Assembly (NCBI RefSeq): GCF_003955715.1
Contig: NZ_CP034463.1
Span: forward strand, 4,154,001 to 4,218,000
Source: Streptomyces aquilus
GTDB taxonomy: Bacteria > Actinomycetota > Actinomycetes > Streptomycetales > Streptomycetaceae
Length of the DNA: 64,000 nucleotides
Direction of reading: 5' to 3'
Shown: positions 18,301 to 25,979 of the stretch, piece after piece
Position numbering within the stretch: position 1 is the first letter of the stretch
Layout of the letters: each line of letters begins with the position of its first letter
Made by a program: the position numbers and the translations under genes
Notes under the pieces: model-generated
The model's input: only the letters and a program-made list of their open reading frames with translations
Told to the model about the DNA's origin: nothing
Databases searched by the model: none

Positions 18301-21300
18301 GGGTCCTTGGCCGTGTCCTTCAGGCCCAGTTGGTTGTAGGTGTACGACCACACGTTGCCCGCGTCGTCCTTGACCGAGGTCAGCCGACCCGCGTCGTCGT
18401 AGCCGTAGGACGTGGTGACCGCGTCACCGTCCGTCGGGTACTGGATCTGGGTCGTGGTGCGGTCCCGGGCGTCCGTCACGACCGTGGTCTTCGTGCCGCC
18501 TGAGGGCGGCGTGGTCGTGACGCGGTCACCGCCGTACGCGAACGTCGTGCGGTACTTCTCCTCGCCCTGGACCTTGAAGACCGACGCCATGGCGCGGCCC
18601 GCGCCGTCGTACTCCGTGACCGTCTGCGAGTCCAGGTCGGCGTTGACCGGCTCGAAGAGCGTCGAGGCCGGCGCGCCGGTGGCGTAGTAGGTGTCGTTGA
18701 CCTTCACCAGACGACCGGAGCCGTCGTAGAGGGTGTCGGCGACCATGCGACCGCCGCCCTGGCCCTCCGTCTGTTCCTGACGAGGCCGCAAGAAGCCGTC
18801 GTACAGCGACCATTCACTGCCGTACGAGGTCCCGTCGTTCTCGATCTTCTGGGTGTGAATGGCGGTCGGGGCGGTGTTACGGACCAGGTAGTCATACGTG
18901 ATCGACGGGGTCAGGCCGATGCGATCCGGCAACCAGACCGAGGTCAGGCGGCCCAGGCCGTCGTAGGCCAGTTCGGTGCGCTTGCCGTTCTGGTCGACCT
19001 TCGCCTTCGGCTGACCCCACTGCGGGGCGTACTCCGTCGACGTCGTCCAGCCGAGGCGGTTGGTCGTCGTCGACTTCGTCGCCAGGCCGTAGGTGTCCGT
19101 GTACGTCGTCGAGGACGTGTACGTCGTCGACGAGGACGCCGTCTGGGCGTCCTTGACCACCAGGGGACGGCCGTAGTCGTCGTACGTGGTTACGGCGGTC
19201 GTCTGGTATGTCGCCGTCGTGCCGTTGTGCGACTGCAGGCGCTTGACCGTGGTCGGGTCGCCCTTCGTCGGAGCCGCGCCCAGGGTCGTCGAACCGTCGT
19301 AGTAGGTCAGGTCGTCGGAGATGACGTCCTTTCGGCGGTCCGGGGTGCTCGCGCAGTCGACGCCGACCTTCTCCACCCGCGACACGTACGAGTACAGGTG
19401 CAAGCTCGCGTTGTCCGCGTACTCAGTGCGCGTGCACTGGTTGTCGTCGACACCCACCTCGCCGTCGTCGTCCACCCGGAGCGGGCGGCCGGTCGCATCG
19501 TCGTACGACGTCGTCGACTTGGTGTGCCGCCAGCCGCCGACGGCGAGTGCCGTGTAGGAGTCCGTCGACGTCGTCGCGACATAGCGGGCCTTACGGGTGC
19601 CGAAGCCCTCCGTCTGGGTCGCCGTCACCGCCGTCCACGGCACCGTCACCGACTTCTGCGTCACGTCGGAGCCGTCGTAGGTGACCGTCTCCAGCTGCTG
19701 GCCGGCCTTCCAGTCGGTGTCCTCGTAGGAGGTGCCGAAGGAGTCCTTGACCGTCGCGGAGCGGGACGCACCGTTCTTGTCGACGTCGCCGTCGAGGCCC
19801 CGGAAGAAGGTCTGCTCGGTCTTGGTGTTGGAGGCGGAGTTGGTGCCGTCCGAGGTGACGGTCCGGACCGTGCCGTAGCCGCGCCAGTCGCTCCAGGTGC
19901 GGTACTCGTCCTTGGAGATGCCGTCTGCCTTGGTCTTGCGCCAGCCCGCGTCACCGACGTAGGTGTACGACGTGACCTGGTCGGCGTTGCCACCGGTCAG
20001 GTCGGTCTCGACGACCGACTCGACGACGTACTTGTGGAACCAGTCCGTGACCGGGTCCTTGGCGCCAGGCGGGTTCCACTTCACCGGGAAGCAGCGCTTG
20101 GTGGAGGAGTCCTCGGCCGGGACGTTGTCAGCGGTGCACTCGGTGGCCGCGTAGTTGACGCTGAGCGTGCCGCCGCTCTCGTTCTTCACCGCCGAGAGAC
20201 GGAAGCGGTTGAACGGCTGAATGTTGTCGCCGGGCTTGTCGACACGGTTGGCCAGCTGCTTGCCGTACAGCTCAACGGTCGGCACGGACGCAGCGGTGCC
20301 GACCTTGCCCACGTGATCGATGGCGTTCAGCCAAAGGGACTTGGAGCCGTCGCCGTTGTCCGTGAAGACGTGGGACAGGCTCCACTCGTCGACCGCGGAG
20401 AACGTCGAGTCACCGGTACGGATCTGCGTGGTGATCTTCGTGAGCTTCTTGCGGGTCCAGAACGTGGGCGAGTTCTGGCCGGGGCACTTGGTGTTCGCCT
20501 TGCAGTTCTGGTCCCAGGGCACGTCCGGCCAGCGGCTGGCCGTGGCGTCGGTGAGGTCGGAGGGCTCGCAGTCGGCCGGGTCGCCGATGCAGCGCTCGGC
20601 GGTGGTGAAGACGACCCGGGCGGCCGGCTGGGTGGAGTACACCTTGCCCGCGCGCTGTCCGTAGTCGATCCGCTTGAGGTAGCCGCCGCGGATGTACGGC
20701 TTGCCGTTCTCCGTGGTCTTCAGACCCTGCGTGTAGTAGTTGGTCTCTGTGCCGTAGTAGTACGACGCCACGTTGCCGTGCGGATCGATGACGTGGTCGA
20801 GGTTCCAGCGCCAGGCCTGCGTGCAGTAGGCGTCCGCGAAGGTCGCTTTGTAGCAGGGCTCCCCGGAGTCGTCGCCGTAGACCGGCTCGGTCCAGGTGGA
20901 GTTGGTCTCCTCGTTGCCGCTCGCGTAGCCGGGCAGCCGGTTCTGGCCGAAGAAGTACTGGGTGCCGTCAGTGGTCGTGATCTTCCAGTACTCACCGTTG
21001 TCGTCGCCGTTGGTGGCGCCGGTGAGGTGCTCGACCTTCGAGTTGTTGTCGGAGCTGATCCGCCACTTGCCGGTCGAGCTGTCCTTGATGAGCTGACCCG
21101 AGGTGCCGCCGCTGAGCGAGAGGGTGGCGTTGTCGTACGCCCAGCAGTGGTCGCCGTTGGTGTCGTCGTGGCCGTCGTCGGCGCAGGCCTTGTAGCTGCG
21201 CTCGATGTAACCCGGGTCGTAGGAGAAGCCCTGACCGATCCACGAGCCCTGGTTGTTCGTCGTGGCCGTCTGGCCGTCGATCGTCTGGGAGTTGTAGCTC

Positions 21301-22190
21301 AGTCCGACGGACGGCTGCGTGCCGCCCGGGACCGGCGGTGTCGTGATCGGGTAGTCCCAGGTGAAGGCACCCGACGAGGTGTTCACACCCCAATCGGAGG
21401 ACAGCGTCAGACCGGTCGCCTTGTAGTCGCCGCCGTCACCGCTGCTGCCGGAAGTCGCGGCGAGGACAGTGGCGGATGCGGTGGCCGTTCCGGCGGCGAG
21501 CAGCTGGGCCGAGGGGCCCGAGGTGTCACCGGCCGCCTGCACGGTCGCGGTCAGCGTCTGCTTCTCCGCGTTGTTCGCGCTCTTCAGGTACGTCGGTGTC
21601 GAGCAGGCCCTCTTCTCGGGCGTCGTCAGCACACACTCCGGGTACTGGACGAGCCGGAGCCTGGAGCCGTAGCCGGCGCCGTAGGCGTTGGCGAAGTCGG
21701 AGTAGTCCAGGCTGATTTGGGCAGCGCCTCGGGCGGCCTCGCCGTCGATGCGGGCGACGGTGAACAGGACGCCGTCGATGCCGGCGGCGGCGGTGGCCTT
21801 GCGGCCCAGCACCTCCACGCGGACGGAATCCACGCCCTTGGCAGCGGACTTCGCGGTGAGGGGCAGGCTCTCGGCCTTGGCGGCCGCCTTGCCGGACAGG
21901 TCGACCTCGGCGCTTCCGGCCTTCGGCCAGTGCGTCTCGTCGGCTTGCTTGACGGCGGCCTTCTCGGCCTCGTCGGCCTTCCTGAACTTCTTGGCCTTGA
22001 CGCTCTTGCCGTCGACAGGATCGTTCGCCTGTGTCTTCGGCTTGGTCAGACCGTCCGAAGCCGTGGCCGTGGGCGGTGCGTACTGAGGGAGCAGGCCGAT
22101 CGACAGGGACAGGCCCAGCAGCAGCGCGGCCCGTCTACGGCCGGTGCGCCAGGCCGGTCTGGCCGACCGGAACCAGGGGGGCGAGGACAT
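15351..22190 (-). CDS. Secreted RHS/YD-repeat polymorphic toxin with Hint domain and type-24-like toxin tip
   Basis: The 2279-residue protein starts at the ATG with GGAG 5 nt upstream and has a basic, hydrophobic N-terminus with an Ala-rich cleavage region near residue 45, a Sec signal peptide. An N-terminal SpvB/TcdB-like shell segment follows (FTWDYPITTPPVPGGTQPSV and later NYNSQ-type strands), then a long array of YD/RHS repeats (roughly 900-1750), and the RHS core end GRFLSADPVINYDNPQQING near 1825-1845. A pre-toxin helical linker leads to a Hint self-cleaving domain from about C2032/S2038 (NSFTPGTLVLMADGSTKKIE) to N2185 (VLVHN). The last 94 residues are the toxin tip, with GPHTTF, PRNPAPFELVKRFD and TPHINSPNGG, resembling polymorphic toxin type 24 (Ntox24, a predicted RNase). 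The next gene encodes an Imm53-type protein. Probable role: contact-dependent or secreted inter-strain killing. Activity is inferred, not shown. Confidence 0.85.
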   Translation of the reverse strand: MSSPPWFRSARPAWRTGRRRAALLLGLSLSIGLLPQYAPPTATASDGLTKPKTQANDPVDGKSVKAKKFRKADEAEKAAVKQADETHWPKAGSAEVDLSGKAAAKAESLPLTAKSAAKGVDSVRVEVLGRKATAAAGIDGVLFTVARIDGEAARGAAQISLDYSDFANAYGAGYGSRLRLVQYPECVLTTPEKRACSTPTYLKSANNAEKQTLTATVQAAGDTSGPSAQLLAAGTATASATVLAATSGSSGDGGDYKATGLTLSSDWGVNTSSGAFTWDYPITTPPVPGGTQPSVGLSYNSQTIDGQTATTNNQGSWIGQGFSYDPGYIERSYKACADDGHDDTNGDHCWAYDNATLSLSGGTSGQLIKDSSTGKWRISSDNNSKVEHLTGATNGDDNGEYWKITTTDGTQYFFGQNRLPGYASGNEETNSTWTEPVYGDDSGEPCYKATFADAYCTQAWRWNLDHVIDPHGNVASYYYGTETNYYTQGLKTTENGKPYIRGGYLKRIDYGQRAGKVYSTQPAARVVFTTAERCIGDPADCEPSDLTDATASRWPDVPWDQNCKANTKCPGQNSPTFWTRKKLTKITTQIRTGDSTFSAVDEWSLSHVFTDNGDGSKSLWLNAIDHVGKVGTAASVPTVELYGKQLANRVDKPGDNIQPFNRFRLSAVKNESGGTLSVNYAATECTADNVPAEDSSTKRCFPVKWNPPGAKDPVTDWFHKYVVESVVETDLTGGNADQVTSYTYVGDAGWRKTKADGISKDEYRTWSDWRGYGTVRTVTSDGTNSASNTKTEQTFFRGLDGDVDKNGASRSATVKDSFGTSYEDTDWKAGQQLETVTYDGSDVTQKSVTVPWTAVTATQTEGFGTRKARYVATTSTDSYTALAVGGWRHTKSTTSYDDATGRPLRVDDDGEVGVDDNQCTRTEYADNASLHLYSYVSRVEKVGVDCASTPDRRKDVISDDLTYYDGSTTLGAAPTKGDPTTVKRLQSHNGTTATYQTTAVTTYDDYGRPLVVKDAQTASSSTTYTSSTTYTDTYGLATKSTTTNRLGWTTSTEYAPQWGQPKAKVDQNGKRTELAYDGLGRLTSVWLPDRIGLTPSITYDYLVRNTAPTAIHTQKIENDGTSYGSEWSLYDGFLRPRQEQTEGQGGGRMVADTLYDGSGRLVKVNDTYYATGAPASTLFEPVNADLDSQTVTEYDGAGRAMASVFKVQGEEKYRTTFAYGGDRVTTTPPSGGTKTTVVTDARDRTTTQIQYPTDGDAVTTSYGYDDAGRLTSVKDDAGNVWSYTYNQLGLKDTAKDPDTGSSSFTYDELDRLASVTVNGDKTSTVYDELGRPASTWQGEPTTGTKLSVTKYDTAVKGELYGVYTYRDGAVYSSVTYPTLDADNDYKPVSTKYFLSKTAEPELGGTYEYTTQYNDDGTVQGQGLPAAGDLGAEALGFVYDDLQRPVGINTSLSGGSYVTDASYSPTSNLEQIELYTGVSSTPKTWITNSYETGTDRLTNSSVTVEGGSAKAYDANYTYDATGNVLSITDTPTGAASDVQCFAYDGLQRLSETWTSSVTPNDAKGTGSTDSACASGASSSTVGGTSPYWTEYGYDSLNNRTSEVRHGLNGAATSTRTYKYGETGSGPNGAASGPHTVSSVTEKTAATSTTPEVTSQDTYTYNASGSTKTRVLSGDTQTLDWDKQGELTTVTNADGSVTSYKYDAAGERILRNTPTEKTFYLPGMELHYDKSTSKVTTTRYYGFGGATVAMREADGVHFLASDHQGTAQLSVDAKTGTTERRRSDPFGNARDESSSSTSGWVNDKGFVGGTIQESTGLTTLGAREYDSDTGRFLSADPVINYDNPQQINGYAYGNNSPVVNDDPSGTCAEIDCPTRPCPQCENSTPGHEPGPVRVSANAQAAGVTLEEALGSDSAAEVKKRQAQAAAAAAKARAILIAKELAQIVADELGITDALDCFTTGSLGSCGSTAVNIVSSLISGGPLGRLASKYWYRLDKAYALGKRIYGLGKKLWAGFKDWKKTQKAAEAAEDAAEACLVKHPNSFTPGTLVLMADGSTKKIEDVDIGDKVLATDPETGETKAETVAAEIKGTGLKHLVKVTVDTDGLEGSKTASVTATDGHPFWVPELGKWIDATDLEPGDWLSTDSGTHVQITRVQRWTVLMATVHNLTVSELHTFYVVAGDASVLVHNMGRKPGQRPNYDAEGPHTTFVRHGGTGQIKKYAEWAPQSNPRNPAPFELVKRFDLEGPFHTNADGTKVDTPHINSPNGGDARAPEDWEKPLGCP

Positions 22191-22243
22191 GACATCTCCA
22201 TCTGAGTAGAGGGATGGCGACAGGTGAAAGGAGGCAGCCAGAT

Positions 22244-22279
22244 GTGTGGGCGGGCGGCCACGCTGCCGCCCGCCCACAC
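22244..22279 (-). terminator. 15-bp perfect hairpin between the LamG protein gene and the RHS toxin gene
   Basis: GTGTGGGCGGGCGGC (22244-22258) pairs without mismatch with GCCGCCCGCCCACAC (22265-22279) across a 6-nt loop. It begins 10 nt beyond the LamG-gene stop and ends 54 nt before the RHS start. It should end or attenuate transcription into the toxin gene. Confidence 0.65.
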
Positions 22280-22289
22280 TGTCGGGGTG

Positions 22290-25200
22290 TTATGCCGAGG
22301 TCTCGGTCTCCGAGATGCTGGCGCCGGCCGGCATGACCGCCACCAGCGCCACCAGCGAGGCGTCCAACGGGCCCTGGTACATGCGGACCTCGTCGACCGC
22401 GCCGGAGAAGTACTCCCCCGCGGTGGCGCCGGCAAGGTTGCGCCCGACCTGGAGACGCGTGGTGCTGAAGTCCCAGGTGTTATCCCAGGCGGCATCAGCC
22501 ACCGCGACCCCGTTGACGTACAGAAGGACGTCGCCGAAGACAGCGTTGTAGACGAGGGTCAGGTGGTCGCCGTCGCCCTCCGAACTCGGCCGGTCACCGG
22601 CGTCGAGGATCGTGGTCGTCACCGGCGACGAGGAGTCCGCATCGGTCACCACCAGCCGCCAACGGGCTTCGGCCGCCGAGTACTTCACCCTGATCGCACT
22701 GCCCTTGGTGCCGGTCAGCGCCAGCACCGTCTCGTCCGCGGTCGGGCTCGCCGAGGCCAGCCGGGCACGGGCGGTCAGGGTGAAGCTGTCCTCCGCGGAG
22801 AGCGGTCCGGCCGTCGCGCGGGTGGCGTAGGCGTTCGTGCCGTTGAGGTCCAAGTGACCGTCTCCCCAGAGGGGTTCGGCCGGCGGCACACAGTCGGGGT
22901 CGGCCTCGGGGTCGCAGGAGTCGTTCGGCTGGTAGATCTTGGCGCCGCCGCCCAGGGTCAGGCTGGTGCCGCCGCCCGTTTCCGGGGAGAAGCGGGAAGC
23001 CTCTTCGTCCAGCTGCCAGTAGGACAGCTGGTGCGGCTGGATGCCGCCGATCTCCTGACCTTCGACGGGCGGAACAACCCGGTCGTAGAGTTTTACGTCG
23101 GCGACGCTGCCCTTGAGGGGAGCTGTGTAGCCGTCGAGGTCCAGCTTGCGGCCGACCTGCAATGCCCCGGAAGCGCTCCAGACGGACTGTCGGGCCTGGA
23201 CGTCGTCAGCGACGACGTGGCCGTTGACGTACAGCATCATCTTGCCGAGCTCGTCGTCGTACACACCGATGAGGTGCGTCCAACTGTTGACGACAGCCGT
23301 CGCCCCGGAGACCTTCCAGGTGCCGAGGGACTCCATGTCGCTGACCGAGATGCGGAAGGTCCAAGACGCGCTGTCCACGTCGTAACCGAGCTCGAAGCCG
23401 GGCTGGCCGGTGCCGTCCTGGCTGACCACGGTCATGTTGGCGGTGGGCTTGGACGGCAGCTTCACCCAGGCGCTCACCGAGAAGGTGGAGCCGGTGTCGA
23501 CGGCGGGCTTGCCCGCGTCCAGATAGGCGTTGTCAGTGCCGTCGAAGGAGGCTGCGGTGTCCGTGGAGCCGAGCGGTCCCTCGCCTCCGAAGGTGACGCC
23601 GGAACCGGCCGTGGCATCGGGTGCGCCGCTCGCACCGGCCGCCTTCGTCGAGCCTGCTGCGTCACCGAGGCTCCAGGCGGCGACCGGTGCGCGGCCGTCG
23701 CTGACCAAGAAGACATGTGAGGTCGGCGTCTTCTGCGGATTCCCGGCTCCGTCGACCGCCGTGACGGTCAGGGTGTACGAGCCTTCGCTCGGCGGCATCC
23801 AGCGGACGGTCGCCGGACCGCCGGTGGACTCCGCGGCGATCTTCTTCTTCGCGCTGTCGGCCTGCGGGCCGGTGAAGTAGTACGTGTAGCCGGTCACGTC
23901 GGTGGACGGCGAGTCCATCGTGAAGTTGCCGTAGTCGCCGACGCCGGCATGCCAGCTCTCGTCGTCCGGGTATTCGGTCGAGGTGACCTTGGCCGACTTC
24001 GGCTTGCTGGTGTCGTAGATGAACTCGCATCGACTCTGGTCACCGTCGGTGGACCAGGCGCCGTAGGCGGATGGGTCGACGGTGCCGTCCTTCTTGGTCG
24101 TGTCGTCCTTGCCGCGCACCGCCCAGGCGATGGTGGTGTTCGACGGGATGGTGAAGCCCGCCTCGCCGTCGCCGGTGACGTCCGATCCGATGGTGTAGTA
24201 GAAGGTGGCTTGACCGGTCTGGCTGCCCTTGGTCACGCCGACCGTGCTCTTTTTCGCCGTGGTGGCGTAGTGGACGACCTCGGTACCGGAGCTGTTGGTC
24301 CACCAGACCTTGAACTGCGCCTGAAGAGACTCGGTGTTGGAGCCCGTGTCGTTGTGGTCGTAGTCCTTGATGACGGCGGTGACTCGAGGCGCCTCGGTGA
24401 CGTAGTGCTCGGTCGCACTGCCGTACTCGCAGGAACCACCCGGCTTCATCTTCAGGTCGTCCTGGTCGGGCTGGAGCGGCGGCCGGTTGTAGGTGACCTC
24501 CAGGTGCGCGTTGCCGCAGAACCGCTTCCAGTACGACGTGTCGGACTCGCTGCCCGCCTTCAGGCGGAACGTGGTGGTGTCCCAGCCGTTGTCGGCGGCC
24601 TTCTGGACGGTGCCCGTGACGTCGAAGCGGACGTTCTGGTTCGTGGAGGTGCACGAACCGGCGTTGTCCGTGGGCGACTTGGAGCCGATGGTCTCCTTCG
24701 ACGACGGCTGGTTCGACCAGGTCGTACCGGAGTTGATCGCGCTCGCCCCGGAGCTGTTGACCCGGGCCAGCTGCACCTCGCGCGCGGAGCTGCTGTACGT
24801 GAATACCTGGGTCACGGCGAACTGGGCTTCGACAATGTGCTTGTCCTCGAAGGTCGCCGTGGGGATCGCGAAGAACTGCCGCTTGATGTCGGTGGCGGAC
24901 GCGCAGAGGGCGGACACGTCGGACGGGCACTTGCCGACGCCCTCGTTGTCGTCGAACTTCCAGAAGGAACTGCCCGAGTAGTACGAGGACACCATGGTCC
25001 AGGCGCTGCGGTTGGCGGTCTTGACCACCGGGTCGATGTAGACCGGGTAGACGGTGTCCGCGTCGGTGAGCAGGTCCTGGTCGGGGGTGAGGGTCAGGGC
25101 GTCGTCCGAGACATCGACGGCGACGTCGGCGACCTGGGCGCCCTGGGGCGGAGTCGCGTCGGTGCCGGTGGGGGCTTCCGTGGTGTCCGTGCCGTCGCTC

Positions 25201-25979
25201 TTCTGACCGGCGGAGTCCCACATCAGCGGCTGCGGCGCCTCGAAGACCGTGCCCCCTGAGCCAGTGTCGGTGGCGGTCAGCCCGCCGCCGGAGTGCGCGG
25301 TGACATCCAACAACGAGGTGTCGACGGGGAGTTCGAGGGCGGCGAGCTCAGTATTGTCCGCCGCCTTCTTGGTCTTGACGACCAGGACGTGCGAGAAGCC
25401 TTCCGCGCTCGCGGTGACCTTGAGGTCGACTCCGGGCAGGACGTTCGCGTAGGTGGCGGTGGAGCCGTCCAGCTTCGGTTTCGGGAGCTTGCCGGGCCAG
25501 TCGAGGGAGAGCGCGCGCCCGTCCTTCTCGATCGACGCGAACGTCGGGTCGTCGCCACCACCGGAGAAGGACATGGCGGACAGCGTGGCCTTCGGCGCGA
25601 TCGTACCGTTCTTCTGCTTGACCAGGGTGGTGTCGATGTCCGTCCACTCGCCGTTCTTGCGGGTGCGGACGGGCTGGACGTACTCCCTGGTCGTGAAGGT
25701 GCCGTTGGGATTGGCGACGGTGGTGCTGTACTCATCGCGCAGGCTGAGTATCTCGATCGGCTTGCCGGACTTCTCCGCCTTGGCCTGGGCGTCGTTCGGG
25801 GAGAGCGCCGGGGTGTCGGTGTCCGTCGCGGCCTCGGCGACGGTAGGGGCGGACACGACGCTCAGCCCCGGGGCGAGCAGGGCCGCCACGACTGCTGCGA
25901 CGACAGAGCCGCGCCGCACCGAGGTGCGGGATCTCATGATGGTGTGCCTTCTTCTGCTGCTTCTCGGCTCAGTACTCAT
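22290..25979 (-). CDS. Large secreted DNRLRE/LamG-domain protein
   Basis: The 1229-residue protein has a long basic N-region, a hydrophobic core (SVVAAVVAALLAPGLSVVSA) and an AEA cleavage site, so it is exported by Sec. The first ~450 residues include a DNRLRE-like region common in Streptomyces cell-surface proteins (around VYPVYIDPVVKTANRSAWTM). Two LamG/concanavalin-like jelly-roll domains lie at roughly 790-980 and 1040-1225; each has the typical W(V)KL/ARL, LYVNG and LQVGR strands. The ATG at 25979 overlaps the upstream stop (ATGA) and has GGAG 7 nt before it. An ATG at 25937 would give a more compact signal peptide and remains possible. LamG domains usually bind carbohydrate or protein at the cell surface. 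It is probably an accessory of the RHS toxin, by position. Confidence 0.8.
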   Translation of the reverse strand: MSTEPRSSRRRHTIMRSRTSVRRGSVVAAVVAALLAPGLSVVSAPTVAEAATDTDTPALSPNDAQAKAEKSGKPIEILSLRDEYSTTVANPNGTFTTREYVQPVRTRKNGEWTDIDTTLVKQKNGTIAPKATLSAMSFSGGGDDPTFASIEKDGRALSLDWPGKLPKPKLDGSTATYANVLPGVDLKVTASAEGFSHVLVVKTKKAADNTELAALELPVDTSLLDVTAHSGGGLTATDTGSGGTVFEAPQPLMWDSAGQKSDGTDTTEAPTGTDATPPQGAQVADVAVDVSDDALTLTPDQDLLTDADTVYPVYIDPVVKTANRSAWTMVSSYYSGSSFWKFDDNEGVGKCPSDVSALCASATDIKRQFFAIPTATFEDKHIVEAQFAVTQVFTYSSSAREVQLARVNSSGASAINSGTTWSNQPSSKETIGSKSPTDNAGSCTSTNQNVRFDVTGTVQKAADNGWDTTTFRLKAGSESDTSYWKRFCGNAHLEVTYNRPPLQPDQDDLKMKPGGSCEYGSATEHYVTEAPRVTAVIKDYDHNDTGSNTESLQAQFKVWWTNSSGTEVVHYATTAKKSTVGVTKGSQTGQATFYYTIGSDVTGDGEAGFTIPSNTTIAWAVRGKDDTTKKDGTVDPSAYGAWSTDGDQSRCEFIYDTSKPKSAKVTSTEYPDDESWHAGVGDYGNFTMDSPSTDVTGYTYYFTGPQADSAKKKIAAESTGGPATVRWMPPSEGSYTLTVTAVDGAGNPQKTPTSHVFLVSDGRAPVAAWSLGDAAGSTKAAGASGAPDATAGSGVTFGGEGPLGSTDTAASFDGTDNAYLDAGKPAVDTGSTFSVSAWVKLPSKPTANMTVVSQDGTGQPGFELGYDVDSASWTFRISVSDMESLGTWKVSGATAVVNSWTHLIGVYDDELGKMMLYVNGHVVADDVQARQSVWSASGALQVGRKLDLDGYTAPLKGSVADVKLYDRVVPPVEGQEIGGIQPHQLSYWQLDEEASRFSPETGGGTSLTLGGGAKIYQPNDSCDPEADPDCVPPAEPLWGDGHLDLNGTNAYATRATAGPLSAEDSFTLTARARLASASPTADETVLALTGTKGSAIRVKYSAAEARWRLVVTDADSSSPVTTTILDAGDRPSSEGDGDHLTLVYNAVFGDVLLYVNGVAVADAAWDNTWDFSTTRLQVGRNLAGATAGEYFSGAVDEVRMYQGPLDASLVALVAVMPAGASISETETSA

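Noticed and set aside
18855..22205. An 1116-codon plus-strand open frame inside the RHS gene
   Set aside because: Its product is low-complexity Arg/Val/Gly sequence and mirrors the codon bias of the real RHS frame on the other strand.
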